Assembly: GCA_024734555.1 (NCBI GenBank)
Contig: JANPWX010000080.1
Span: 4,858,164 to 4,922,163, forward strand
Reading direction: 5' to 3'
DNA length: 64,000 nucleotides
DNA from: Trochalopteron elliotii
Taxonomy: Eukaryota > Chordata > Aves > Passeriformes > Leiothrichidae
Numbering within the stretch: position 1 is the stretch's first letter; the number at the start of each line of letters is the position of its first letter. Below are positions 39,294 through 50,966 of this stretch, one piece after another. The notes under the pieces were generated by a model. That model did not search any database. It was not told the DNA's origin and saw only the letters and a program-made list of their open reading frames with translations. The translations under genes were made by a program, and so were the position numbers.

Positions 39294-39339
39294 CATATAT
39301 ATTATACATACTATATATAATATACATACTATATATTTA
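39294..39339. repeat. TA-rich tandem repeat, about 18-bp period
   Basis: tatatataatatacatac and a near copy stand head to tail, followed by a partial third copy. The unit is close to self-complementary and could extrude as a cruciform. Confidence 0.75.
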
Positions 39340-40992
39340 GCACTGCGTGATTATTGTAATAGCTGCTATTAGATTCTGAACAGAGATAAGACTATAGGAG
39401 GGAAAAGACAGAGAAGCTTAGAAAACAGGTGAAGGCCTTATCAGACAGTTCCTTGGTTATAAATTTTCAATTAGCAACAACACAAAAAGAATAAAATGAA
39501 AGACAGTTACGCATTAGTACTGTAAATATTTCAATATTTCAAACACATCTAAATATAAATAGTTGCATGTTGAAAGGATAAACATACTTGTTTGTGACAG
39601 GTGGTATCTGATCTGATCGGGAGTACTCCAATACAAGAAATCTCACCTGAAAATTTGGACTGATGATCACAGAGTTTCCAAATGAGAATAGATGCAATAC
39701 AGACAGATATTAACAGCTGAAAGTGAACTACTTCATATATGGGACAAAGGAGAAAAGGAGTGAAAAAGGATAAGTAATGCTTTTGTAAATAAAGTAACAG
39801 TCTTGTGGTTGCTGATGAATTGTCGTGGTTGCATTCATCAACACTTAAAGATACTGCAGCAGCGAAACATTAAACAGTGACAGACTGGCTGATTTTTTTT
39901 TTCTAAGGGATCAGGAAAACCATATTTTAGCAATGTAATGTTTTATCCACTGGGCTATGAACCTCTTTTGAACTCACATTATGAAGTGGTTGAGAAATGG
40001 ATTGTGGTAAGGAACTGTATCAAAAAAAACCAAACCAGGACAGCAGACTCAGAAACAGAAAAAGGAAAGAAAAAACCCACTCTCCTTCTGCCTTCTGCAT
40101 CCTACCCCCAGATATTCTTTCAAGTGAGACATCCAAGTCACGAATAGGGTTACAAACCACTGAGCAAAAAACAAACAGTGTTTTACTAATATGTAATGAT
40201 TGCTTTCTATTCAATGTTCATCTACTCTTCTGCTGATGATTGTGCTAATTCACTGTGTATTATGAGATGCAAGTTTACATCCTGCTCTTTGTACTTTGTT
40301 CAAGGCTTGTATTTTGAATGATACTGATACTTTTACTTTGGCTTCCATACTTTATATATGATGGTGTTTCCACCATCACAGAAATTGAGAAATACAGTAC
40401 TGAAATTATAATGATATACTAAAAATATTTATACATTTCCAACTCTAACTCCTTCTCTATGTATGTTACAATGTTTCCAAATCTAGATAAAATTCTGTTT
40501 GAGAAAGTGAATCTCAAAAAATTCACAGCTTTATTTAAACATTCTTATATGGACCTAATGTCCTTCTAGCCGCATTTATTTTCTGAAAAGCGTAGTCACA
40601 ATACAATGTTTTGAAACTGAAAAGGTCTCAAAAGAAGAGTCTTCTTCAAAATTTTTGAAAGTATTCTATTTAAAGATGCTCTTGGGAAACACTTTCTTGG
40701 AATGCAAATATCTTAGAAACACAGGCAACATGAAATATTGTAATAAAGCAATACAACTTTAGTTTAGATAAGATGAAAATAATGCTTTTTAAAAAAAAAA
40801 AAACTTCATTCAATTCTCCACCTCCATTATCTTTACACTTGTAAAAAGCCTGCTCTTCTTGTTTAGAGAAAGGACTAGAAAATTGTATAAAAAATTCCAC
40901 AGCATATCAGGGAAACTGTCCCTAGCCTTGCACAGTTGTCCTGATGTCCTATAAAGTGTATGCTATGATAGAAATATAGTGCACTATCCGAT

Positions 40993-41037
40993 GTATTTAT
41001 TTATTTGAATTAACAATTTATTTATTTTAATTAACAA
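40993..41037. repeat. 22-bp direct repeat
   Basis: atttatttatttgaattaac and atttatttattttaattaac follow each other directly with one difference. It is a recent local duplication in AT-rich DNA. Confidence 0.75.
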
Positions 41038-41818
41038 GTCAATTAAATTAATCCCTTTTTAAATTACTGTGAACTGTCAACCTTTGAATAGTACATTATT
41101 CACAAGCAATTACATGGCATTTTTAAAAGATACATACATATATTGGTTCTATAAATGCATATGACTCACTGGCTCTCTATCATTTAAAATAATAAAGAAA
41201 GAAAATATTTTTAATACATCCTTAGATTACAAATTTTGCAGAAATGCTGGTGGTCAGTGCATTTAAAACCTACAGAAATGAAAATGCTTAATCATCAATT
41301 AAGTGCTCCATTTTAACTAATCAAACTTGAAGACATCAGCCTTCACTACTGCTTCACTTTGCAATTCTGCAAAATAAATTAATTTCCTACAGTCTAGTAA
41401 ATGGGAATACTTAAAATAGTTTATGTACCCAAGAGCTTGAGGTGTTCAAAATGATGGTGCTGGATGATTATTGTACACATAGGACAAAGATATCTTTTTC
41501 AAGTATATTTTTATTGTAATTGCTGAGTAAATCTTTTAAATAAAAATTCATATTATTTTGCTTTACAGTGCTTCTATGCCTTTCAAAGGACAACATAGAG
41601 GAACCATTAATATTGTTGTATGCTATGAAATAAACCTGTTCCATCACCTTAAATTTGTCTGCTAACAATTGCTCAGTCATATTTCCTGTTCTTACCCCTA
41701 TATCTTTGATTTGTACTGACTCCATAACAAGTCAAAGTGATTTCTACTGGAGGTATATTCACTGAGACTTGCTGTATCTCAGCTGAATTCAGTGTATTAC
41801 TTAGGAAGTTTTCAAAAT

Positions 41819-41900
41819 GTGTGTATATATATATATATGTATAATGTGTATATAGGTATGTGCGATGTGTATTACAGAGAGATAGATGTGTGCGTGTATA
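41819..41900. repeat. TG/TA microsatellite region
   Basis: tgtgtg passes into an uninterrupted (TA)n run to about 41838, then degenerates into scattered tgtgta and gtgtgcgtgtata words. It is probably an interrupted and decaying TG/TA repeat. Confidence 0.85.
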
Positions 41901-44900
41901 CAGGCAGTGTTGGCAGTGGTGAATTTCAGTTCCAGCTGCCCTGCCATGACATGTCTATAAGGTGACAGTAGCAAACAAGGCAAACAGTATATACTAAATT
42001 ATGGAAAGCTCTCTATATCCTAAAACTCATAAAATATTTTCTTTGTAAGAACACCACAGTGCTGAGCACCACATTCATAAATAAACATTTTCACTAAAAG
42101 GCCAGACGGGTGGCAGAACAGGATGGTGTTAATTGGGTTTTCAGTTCTTGACTAGTGAATCATCTCCTACAAATCTGTATTTGAAAAGGTAGAAATGGAG
42201 CTTCCAGGTAGCACCTTGTTATAGCAGAAAATCTCACATTTTTCTTCTATAATTTCCTTCAGAAAACCAGCCTGTTGATTTTCTTTTAAATTAAAAATGA
42301 ATACAGTTACCAGCAAGGATTCCAAATCAGGAAACTATTGACAAGAGTTTTTCTGCTGACATAATGTTGAATAGTGTCCATCATCTGTAGACGCTGGAAT
42401 GCTTTATGAACTCAGCTTTTGCAAAGAGATCCCATTCAGGCACTCCATTCTGGGCACAAGTGAAAAGCTGAAATGTGTGTCTTCTTTCTAGGGCATTACC
42501 ATGTTGGAGACAGAACTGATCCTGTTAGAACATGAATCTTAAATTTACATGTTGTGAATCAAGGAGGAGGTCTAGACTCCAGGCAGCAGTAGGAGAAAGG
42601 TTGTGTAACCAGAGCTACACAATTAAGAAAAGTTATGGTAGCTGGATAGTCAGCTCACAAATTCTCACATTTTAGTGCATAAAACTCAAAACTGTCAAAA
42701 AACCCCCGCAAGGATTCCATTTCCAGATTTTTCTTAAAACATTTTCTATGAAATCCTGCTTTCTAATGGTGCAATACTTCTGTGGAAAGACTTTCAAAGG
42801 GACATTATAGTATACATGCTCTGAGGTTAGTTTTCCTATTCAGATTAATTTATTTTAATGTATAGCACAGAAGAGTTCAAACCTTTACAGATAAAATTAA
42901 TATAATATTTCAGTAATTAAGTGTTTGAATAGGATTGATTTTCTTCCAGACGTAATTACTGGCAGAAGAGGAAGTTTTGTTTCTGTGTCAAGTCTGTAAG
43001 GTTCATACAGGGTCTGATTATCAGCTGATGGCACATGCAGAACACAACTTGCTAGTAGGCTTCAAAGTTAGCAGTGTGTCACCTTCACACTTCCAGTCCT
43101 GCTCCAGATACATGGGACCAGACTCTTGGCACCAGCCAGAGATGTGTGAATGCTTCTCTAAATTACTCTGGCTGCTAATTGTGCCAAACATTCATTATGG
43201 TACCCAGAAATCTCAGGGCAGAGTGCAGTTTTGGCCACATTTCCTATGCAGGTCCCAGGCAAGCAGATGGTTGGAGAATTATGCTGGCATTTGCCCCTTT
43301 AGTAAGTCTATGTGCTCTGGGTGATGTTTCCACTGGTAAATGCAGGCATTAGTGACACTTGGCACAGACAGCACAAGACAAAGCAGCCTGGAAAAGAGGC
43401 ACATTCTGTTCTAATAGGCAAAATGATTAATAGTTATATTACATATACCGTGCACAGTCTGAAAGGTTTTCTACTCTTTTGGATTATTAAAAGAGTATAT
43501 TCTTGAAGCATTTTCCATTTCAGTCAACTTATTTAAAAATATAGTTAGGATTAAATGACAGACTTTCATGTTTATAATTGTATTTCTTTCACCAACTTCC
43601 CTGGTGAGGTGACAGCATCTGTGACCTTGCAGTGGATGCCTGACAACTTTCACTGGCTACAGAAGACAAGCTTTTATTTGCTGCAAGGGTCATGTAACTT
43701 ATAGTTCATTTTAGGTATGCTCTTTAACTGCATATACACCATTGATCAGTTACCATTGCTCTGGCATAATAAAATAGTATCCCCAAGAGGAACTCTTACA
43801 GGTGTATGAACCTGTGCTGGAAGATAAAGCAGAATGGCATTAGTAAATGTCAAAGAATGCACTGATTTTGCAAAGGCGAAACTGCAATTTTCATGTTAAT
43901 GAACAAACTCCTGTTGTCATTAAATCCTTCAAAAAGTTATAAAAGAATGTATTCAGTTAGCAGGCAGATCGAATGTATCAAACCAGGCTCAGGTAACCCT
44001 AGCCTACAATTAAATGTCATTTCCTCTGGGGAACAATTCTTCAAAAAGAGAGCAGCAGTAGTGCCAAGAACGTGTCAGCAGCTGCAACTGCAACTGGAAA
44101 ACAGCAGGTTATATTTCAGTGACTTAATTTGTTGTCTTAAACACAACCCTGAGAACTTCAGGTCTAAAAAGGTGGCAAAGACATGAGATTGGGTATGTTG
44201 GTGATCTGAGGCAGATGTTAAAGAACTGGAAGCTGTTTTCTGGCAGTGCAGCCAAAACAATCTCTTTAATTCACTGCCTCAGCTTTGACAGAAAATAAAA
44301 CTATTTAAAGTTCAATATCTGTCAAATAGAAATCAAATGTCAGTCTTCCATTCTGAGATGCAAAATTCAGAAGGCAGAAGAAATTGCTCTCTTACAATCT
44401 GGTTTTAAAAGAAGTCAAGATCAATGTTATTGATTTAACAAGAAACTTAATTATTCATTTTATATCTAGTTTATTACAAAAGTTTGCCACATGTTGACTA
44501 ATTATTTTGCTAGGAAATTGTATCTGTCTAAATTAATAATGGAAGAATGCAGAGTTTACCCTGAGGCTGCAAATATTGGAAACAAACAGGAAAAAAAACT
44601 AGTTTAAGGCAGCTAGAAATGTACATGTGATTACAAGCTTCAACCTTGCACCAAGATAAAGCATAAGGAAAACTGCAGTTATTAATTCCCACTGGAGGAT
44701 AATTAAATACAAATAATAAACCCTGCACGATCTGTGAGGTTATAATCTCTCTTTGTCAGGAAGTGTATTTCTGAGTGACAGCTGTCACAGGCCTTGGCTA
44801 CATGTGACACAGACGATTTGAAGCTCTAATTGTGCAGAGAAATGTGCAATTCTCAGAAGACTTGTCATTGCAGACTCTGAGAGAAGTCCTTTGGCTGTGG

Positions 44901-45566
44901 CTGGGAGATCATATGAACACAATGCAACTGACTGCAAATGGGAGGCAGAAAAATAGAGTTAAATAAATATGTCCTTAACATGAAGGTCAAAATCAGAACA
45001 AACCCCCTTTTCACAAAGAGGAAATCCACAAAAGTGACTTTCAGCACCACTGGGGCAAAATCAGCCCAGGAACAAAACAAATCCTTTGAAAATTAGCTGA
45101 GGGGTGGCATGTCATATAACGAAAATCAGTCAAGAAAAATCTGTGACAGAAGCCTTCATCAGTTAACTATTTTATAATATGTCACTGACGCTTAAGAACA
45201 TAAACCTTCCTCTAGAGCTATTAGGCAAGGCCACTTCCTTTCCATTTAGAGTCAAAATTTGAATATAATTTAGAATGTGCAAAAGCAACAGAAAAGTTAT
45301 TACTTCTGAAGTATAACCATCATCAAAATTGCACACCTTAGGTTTCCCTTTGAAAAAAACATAAGTTATTACAGCACATTTCTCTGAGAGAAAACAAAAT
45401 TGCGTGTTTTTCTTTCAAATAAACTAACTTGAGTAATTTTATCTTGAAGCTTAGAAATGAGAGGGTAAGCTACACTAATTCTGAAGCACTGGTGCAGTTA
45501 TTGGAGCCTTCACATGAGCTTTAGGATTGGGATGCACAGAACAAGCACATAAACAAACAACTCCTT

Positions 45567-45579
45567 ACACACACACACA
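45567..45579. repeat. Short (AC)n run
   Basis: Six uninterrupted AC units occur in otherwise unique sequence. The run is short for a microsatellite. Confidence 0.8.
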
Positions 45580-48524
45580 AAGTGAAAGACATTGGGAAAT
45601 CTGTACCCACCCAAATTCCTGCAAACTAGGAAACGTTTATTTGTGTGATGAGAATAGTCCTTGAAGCTTTTGTAAAAAGTAACTTGGAAATTGGGCTATA
45701 TTTTTTTTCATTTTAATAGCGTATATAACAATTAATCTCATAGGACAACTGTTCCTGTGATGGTTTCGTTGATTTGTTTCTCAAGGAATACTATAAATAC
45801 CATCAAAGCAACACTGAGCATGGTGAAGACTCACATAGACCAGAAAAAGAACCTTCTGAGAAGTGTTAACAACTTCTTTTTTTCCAATGCTGTAATATTT
45901 ATGGGTGTTTAGAATGTAGTTAATACAGTGTTCACATTCTGGAATGCTACAGGCATTTTTTTCTGCTGCATATAAATGAGTAAATATTAATGCTTGTAAA
46001 ACCTTTGCCAAAGAAAATTTTAGGTCAGACAAGGAATCCTTTGTAATTCCAGAAGTTTTTTATAAAGTCAAGGAATATAACTGAAGATTTTTTTCTATGT
46101 TCATCTGTGTGCATTTAAAACATTTTTACTCTTGGTCTAATGTAAATGCCTTGATTTAAGGACTTGAAAAAAGGATGCCAGAGCTTTTTTTTTTCAGAAA
46201 TTCAACTTTTCCCAAGACTGTGCTCACATTATTCATTTATTTTTGTTTTACTAGGTTTTTGTTCATAAGAATAGAAACTTCACAGCTTGATAAATTACAT
46301 GTCAGAACCTTTCCTGTTTATTGTTTGGGGGCTTAAGGGATTATCCAAAAGGTTTTGGCTTTCTGTTCTCAGGTTTTTTATAGCCACTTGAATCGTAGAA
46401 GTAGACACGTAAATGTTCACAAAGTACCTTAGACAGTTGATGGCTGTATTTTTTTATTATTATTGCTATTTGTAATACATTTAGCCATTTCTCCATGATT
46501 TTCTGAGGATGCTTTAGGCACATCTGTTTATCTTACCTTTTCCAAAAAGCACAATTTTACCTGCAGAAATAATTGTTCCTTTGTATTATAAATCACAGAG
46601 ATGCAGGCCCCTAAAGCTCTATTGTGTGTGATTTAAAAACTGAAATAAGCTAAAAGGCTCAACAGAGAATGAATACAAAACCTGAAATTGCTTTGACAGA
46701 AAGGATGCAATAATTTATTTCTACTCACTATTAGAAGTTCATTGAATCTAATCCATTAAATATTTCTGTAAATGCATTAAATATTCAAATATGGCTATGT
46801 ATTAATTGAATCGTCTTTTAAAAATATCTTTGGTGATGTAATACCTACAATATCTTTTTACAGACTAAGGCATTGTTCTAGGCATTTTAAAAAATATATT
46901 AAAAATTTAAAAATTGAGCCAAGTTTTTGGACAGATGCAATCATTTAGATAGGTCATCAAATTAAGTTAATGACTATAAATGAAGAAAATCAGAATATAA
47001 CTGCATTATTAAGAAGATCATCTTAGCTAAGCCGGTATGCATTTAATGCCATTTTGATAACTTGATACTGAGTTACATTTCAGTAATAAAAAGTAGAAGT
47101 ATGCTTGTTAAGGCAATTGATAAATACATGAGAGCTCTGACCATTCAAACTTCTCCCTACCCTGTGTTAAAGCCTGCAAGGGTGGATCTTTGAGGTATTT
47201 CCATTCTCCCCCTGTCTATTAGAAGACTCTCATGCAAGAAGAGGAACTGAGGCAACTCGTGAGTTCTCAAACCCATTAATGGAGTTTTGTGGCTTTGAGA
47301 AATCGTCAGTTCCATGGGATTTGTTGACTACTCAGTGTTTGACAAAAGTGAGGCAGAGATCTCTTCTAGCATTTGTTCCACATAGAGATTCAATCAGCAG
47401 CCAATCCAGCTTTACATATTGTAGTGCAGACCTCAGCCCAAAATTCTACCCTTAATTTCAGCATGTAATTTCAAATATTTGGGGGCTTTCTGATTCAGCT
47501 TTCCATTGACCAATTGTCAGATATGGCTTCAACATTTGGTTTAATTATACTGTAATTGAAATATACTGCTGTGTAGTGAAATTATTATCCTTTGGCTCTC
47601 AGAGAGCTGCCTTAAGGCCTGTTCCAGAAGTTCTGTGACAAAGAAAACTCTCAATGGCTCTGTTTAAACAGACTAATTGCAGTGAAATCTTTGCCGGGGG
47701 TAAGACTGGAGGCCCTTAACAAGAATAGCACTGATTGAGACCAGTGAAACGTAATATCTCTGTTATACAATGAGCTTTACAGAGTTTAGCAGAAAAAACA
47801 CTTTTCCTGTCATGAAATCATGTTTTTCTTGCAAGAAATGTTATCTCTGGTTTGGCTACTGGTTCCTACCTACGAGACAGAATCAGGAACTGCTGAAACT
47901 AGCAGTCCCTTACTTTAGCAGGCTGCTTTGGCACCATCACAAGTTCTAAGATCTATATGTCTGACCCACTGTGCTATTTCCCTCCAAGTTATGCCTCTCT
48001 ATGTCCATATTTTCAAATACCAATGTTTAGAGTAACACTGTAGTAAACCAGCTATACTGACACAGGTCTTAAAACAGCCAAACAGGAACAAAGCAGCATG
48101 TCTGCCTAAGAGACAAGTGGGAAACAGGAAAGAGGACAGAATACAGCATTGATTAACGTTGCAATGAGTAAGATAATCTGCTGTGTAGATGGTAATTAAA
48201 TTATGATGGAAACCAAAATATAGCACACAAAAATATAAAATTAAAGCCTGAAAATTTTATTGGTAAAAAGAAAACAAAAGAGAGACACTCAAGAGAGTCA
48301 AGACTGTGCCAGTTAATATTCTCCTATTACAAGCAAAAATTGACTGAATTGTGAAAAAATTCTATCTGGAACTTTTGAGTTAAGGTTTTGCAAAGCCAAG
48401 ATAATTTCAAAACCTTTCAGCTATGAAGAGACTTTAAAAATGCAAGAATCAACAAAGTATTTTTATAGCCTCTACATAAGACATTTAATTTTTCAAATTC
48501 AAGTATTATTGAAAAAATACTTTC

Positions 48525-48778
48525 ATTGATAAATACAGAATGAAGTGTTTAAAATAGAATTCACCCCACAGTAATAAATTACTCAGACTTAACAGTGTTT
48601 TAAACGTGATCAATTATTTTCTTCACATATTCTTCTAAGCACCTTGTTACACATGAATACATCCTAGAAATATTAGAAATAAGTGTCTAATCCTGAAAAT
48701 AATGCAAATATGTAGCTATAGTTATGTCAACTGGGGTCAGTAGAACCAGTCACAAGTGTGGTTGTTCTGGTACATGTA
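48525..48778 (+). repeat. Left arm of a large inverted repeat
   Basis: These 254 bp reappear in reverse complement at 50703-50966. The alignment runs from attgataaatacag to ggtacatgta with about ten substitutions and two indels (3 and 7 bp), close to 95% identity by eye. Similarity stops abruptly on both sides. The arm has no TG...CA ends, no tRNA-like boxes and no CR1 tail. Outside the arms the flanks differ, with no clear target duplication. The sequence family is not recognised. Confidence 0.93.
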
Positions 48779-49249
48779 AACATTTTAAGCATTTTAATGT
48801 TTATTGTCCAATTAAATATTGTGTTAAAAAGCTTATCTATTCATGAGAAAATTAGAAGGGAGAGATATTTTCATTTAAAAGAAGCACCATATTTTGCAGA
48901 AAAGAAAACCATATAGTTTCTGCAGCATAATACTGAATCTCTATGAATGAAAATCTGGTATTTCATAGTTGTACAGGATTATGTCACATGCAATAATTTC
49001 AGTGATTGAATGAGTAAATGGAACATCTGTACCTGTTCCTCAGCTCTCCTTCTTTTATTGTTTGACTCTATGGGTAAAGATTAATTTTATATCTGGAATT
49101 TTGAGCAAATTATCTATTACAAAGGATTCAAATAGGAAAAATATCATCACCTTTCCAAAATGCACTACTCCTGAGTCTTGTCTTTTTTTCAAGCTAGCAA
49201 GAATGAGACCTGAAAATACAGAGTTACTGAAACACAAACATAAAAAGCT

Positions 49250-49690
49250 AAATCTGCAGCTCTCTCTTCAGGCTGTAAGATCTGCATTAGAGCTGGGACA
49301 CGAGATGCTGCTGCAGCTGCTGGAGCCACAGGCACAGCCATGCTATCCATGTTGGGGATCCTGCCTGTGCCTGGCCCTGGCCTTCAGATCATTTTTCTGC
49401 AATATTAGTAAGGGAGAAAACATGATGGTGGCCAGGAGTGTTAAATCTAGCATTTGTGCTACTCCCTGAACAGAGCAGCTGCAGCAGCATCTCTCAGCCA
49501 TGCCTGTGGTGATGCTCTGCCCCAGGCACCACCAGAGACCCGGCTGGTAGCTGGGGCTGGAGGTGTGAGCTCTGCATCCCTGCAGCCCTCCAGCAGCACA
49601 GTGCTGGGGACAAGCCCCATAGCTGTGGGAGCAGCAGCAGGGCCAGTACAGATGCAGAAAATGTGGCGGTGTGAGTGTGACATTACAGAT
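49250..49690. other. GC-rich patch inside the core
   Basis: GC content is raised, with gctgctgcagctgctgga and gagcagcagcagg words, and frames are open on both strands. The - strand frame of 153 codons is Cys/Ser/Gly/Pro-rich without a recognisable domain. It resembles the other GC-rich patches of the window in texture. Coding is not supported. Confidence 0.45.
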
Positions 49691-50404
49691 TAGCTGAAAG
49701 CTGTGTGGAATAAATGATCCTGTCATGTTTGCCAGGCCATCATTACAGACCATCCCCACTCTGCTGCCTGCCCTAGGCACTGGGGAGGGTCCATGTTCAT
49801 ACATATATCAACAGTGCACTGTTCCATTTTTACCTGAAAAGATTATGCTCATTTCAAATTATTGCATGCAGTGCGAGTCAATCAACATTTTTCATTCTTC
49901 AGATCACACTGCGCTGGTTTCAAAGGGGGTTCAGGTCGTCTTTTATTGCAGTGGGAAAAAAGGGATAAAAGAGCTTAGTTGATTTCAGTTAATGAAAGCA
50001 AAACCTTGTCTTTGTTTTTGATTTCGAGACAAGTTTTGCTGGTGCATATTTTTTATTTTTGGCTTTTTAGATATTAAAATATAGGGATTCGATGATTAAA
50101 TACTGCAATTAACAATGGCAACTTTCTCTAAATTTAAAATATAATTATGAAGTAATGATCAAGGCAAGTGGGCATTTTTGCCTGATAAAAGTGGAAGTGC
50201 TGCTGACCAGACATATGCCAACCTGCTTTAGCTTTCCTGGTAGCTAACCTCCAGGTAGTGCATTAATCTGCAGCTATTATTACAATTGCCATATATATTT
50301 CAGTGCAGACGTCATTGTTATAGATAGTATTATAAATTCTTTATCTTTGTGAGAAATGCAAAGTCTTTGAAGATACTCATAATCCAGTCATTTGCGGAGT
50401 ATCC

Positions 50405-50435
50405 ACAAACTTAAATTGCACCAATTTAAGTTTGT
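50405..50435. repeat. Perfect hairpin, 13-bp arms
   Basis: acaaacttaaatt (50405-50417) pairs fully with aatttaagtttgt (50423-50435) around the loop gcacc. It lies about 270 bp inside the right arm of the large inverted repeat. No run of T follows, and no element end is recognised. Confidence 0.9.
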
Positions 50436-50702
50436 TTTAATCAATATATTGTCAGTTCTTAATGGAGAATTGTACTGCAATAGCAGGCACCAGTGTTTGG
50501 GTTGAGGTTTCTAAAAGAAAGGAGTGCATTTATATCTCTGTCTGTTTAGTGACACTGAGCAGAGTGCAGATAAACATGGGGCACTAAATGAACACTTGGA
50601 TCCACATCAGTGGAAAACTACAGGCACAGTGATAGATTTTTTTCCCTGAACCATGGAATAGTGACACTGGTTTCAGATGCCATTCACACAGTTCCTTCCT
50701 CA

Positions 50703-50966
50703 TACGTGTACCAGAACAACCACATTTGTGACTGGTTCTACTGACCTCAGTTGACATAACTATAGCTACATATTTGCATGCCACATTATTTTCAGGATCA
50801 GACACTTATTTCTAATATTTCTAGGATGTATTCATGTGTAACGGGTTGGTGCTTAGAAGAATATGCAAAGAAGATAATTGATCACGTTTAAAACACTGTT
50901 AAGTCTGAGTAATTTATTACTGTGGGGTGAATTCTATTTTAAACACTTCATACTGTATTTATCAAT
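50703..50966 (-). repeat. Right arm of a large inverted repeat
   Basis: This is the reverse complement of 48525-48778 at about 95% identity, 264 bp long. Relative to the left arm it carries a 7-bp insertion near 50780 (gtggcat in left-arm orientation) and a 3-base length difference near 50842. Similarity ends at atcaat on the outer side and tacgtgta on the inner side. See the left arm for possible origins. Confidence 0.93.

Larger units (their letters stand above)
38725..48524. other. AT-rich non-coding DNA with simple repeats
   Basis: No gene is recognised over nearly 10 kb. Simple repeats are a TA-rich 18-bp-period repeat (39294-39339), an imperfect 22-bp direct repeat (40993-41037), a TG/TA microsatellite (41819-41900) and a short (AC)n run (45567-45579). 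The longest open frame is 115 codons (42977-43324) and has no recognisable domain. Confidence 0.55.
48779..50702. other. 1.92-kb core between the inverted arms
   Basis: The core is AT-rich at both ends and GC-rich in the middle (about 49250-49690, entered separately). Open frames at 49062-49469 (+) and 49343-49804 (-) overlap on opposite strands, and neither shows a transposase or other domain. A perfect 13-bp-arm hairpin lies at 50405-50435. Nothing identifies the core as the inside of a transposon. Confidence 0.5.

Noticed and set aside
49062..49804. Opposite-strand open frames of 135 and 153 codons inside the inverted-repeat core, considered as a transposase
   Set aside because: They overlap each other, contain no DDE/D-type or zinc-finger pattern, and owe their length to the GC-rich patch.
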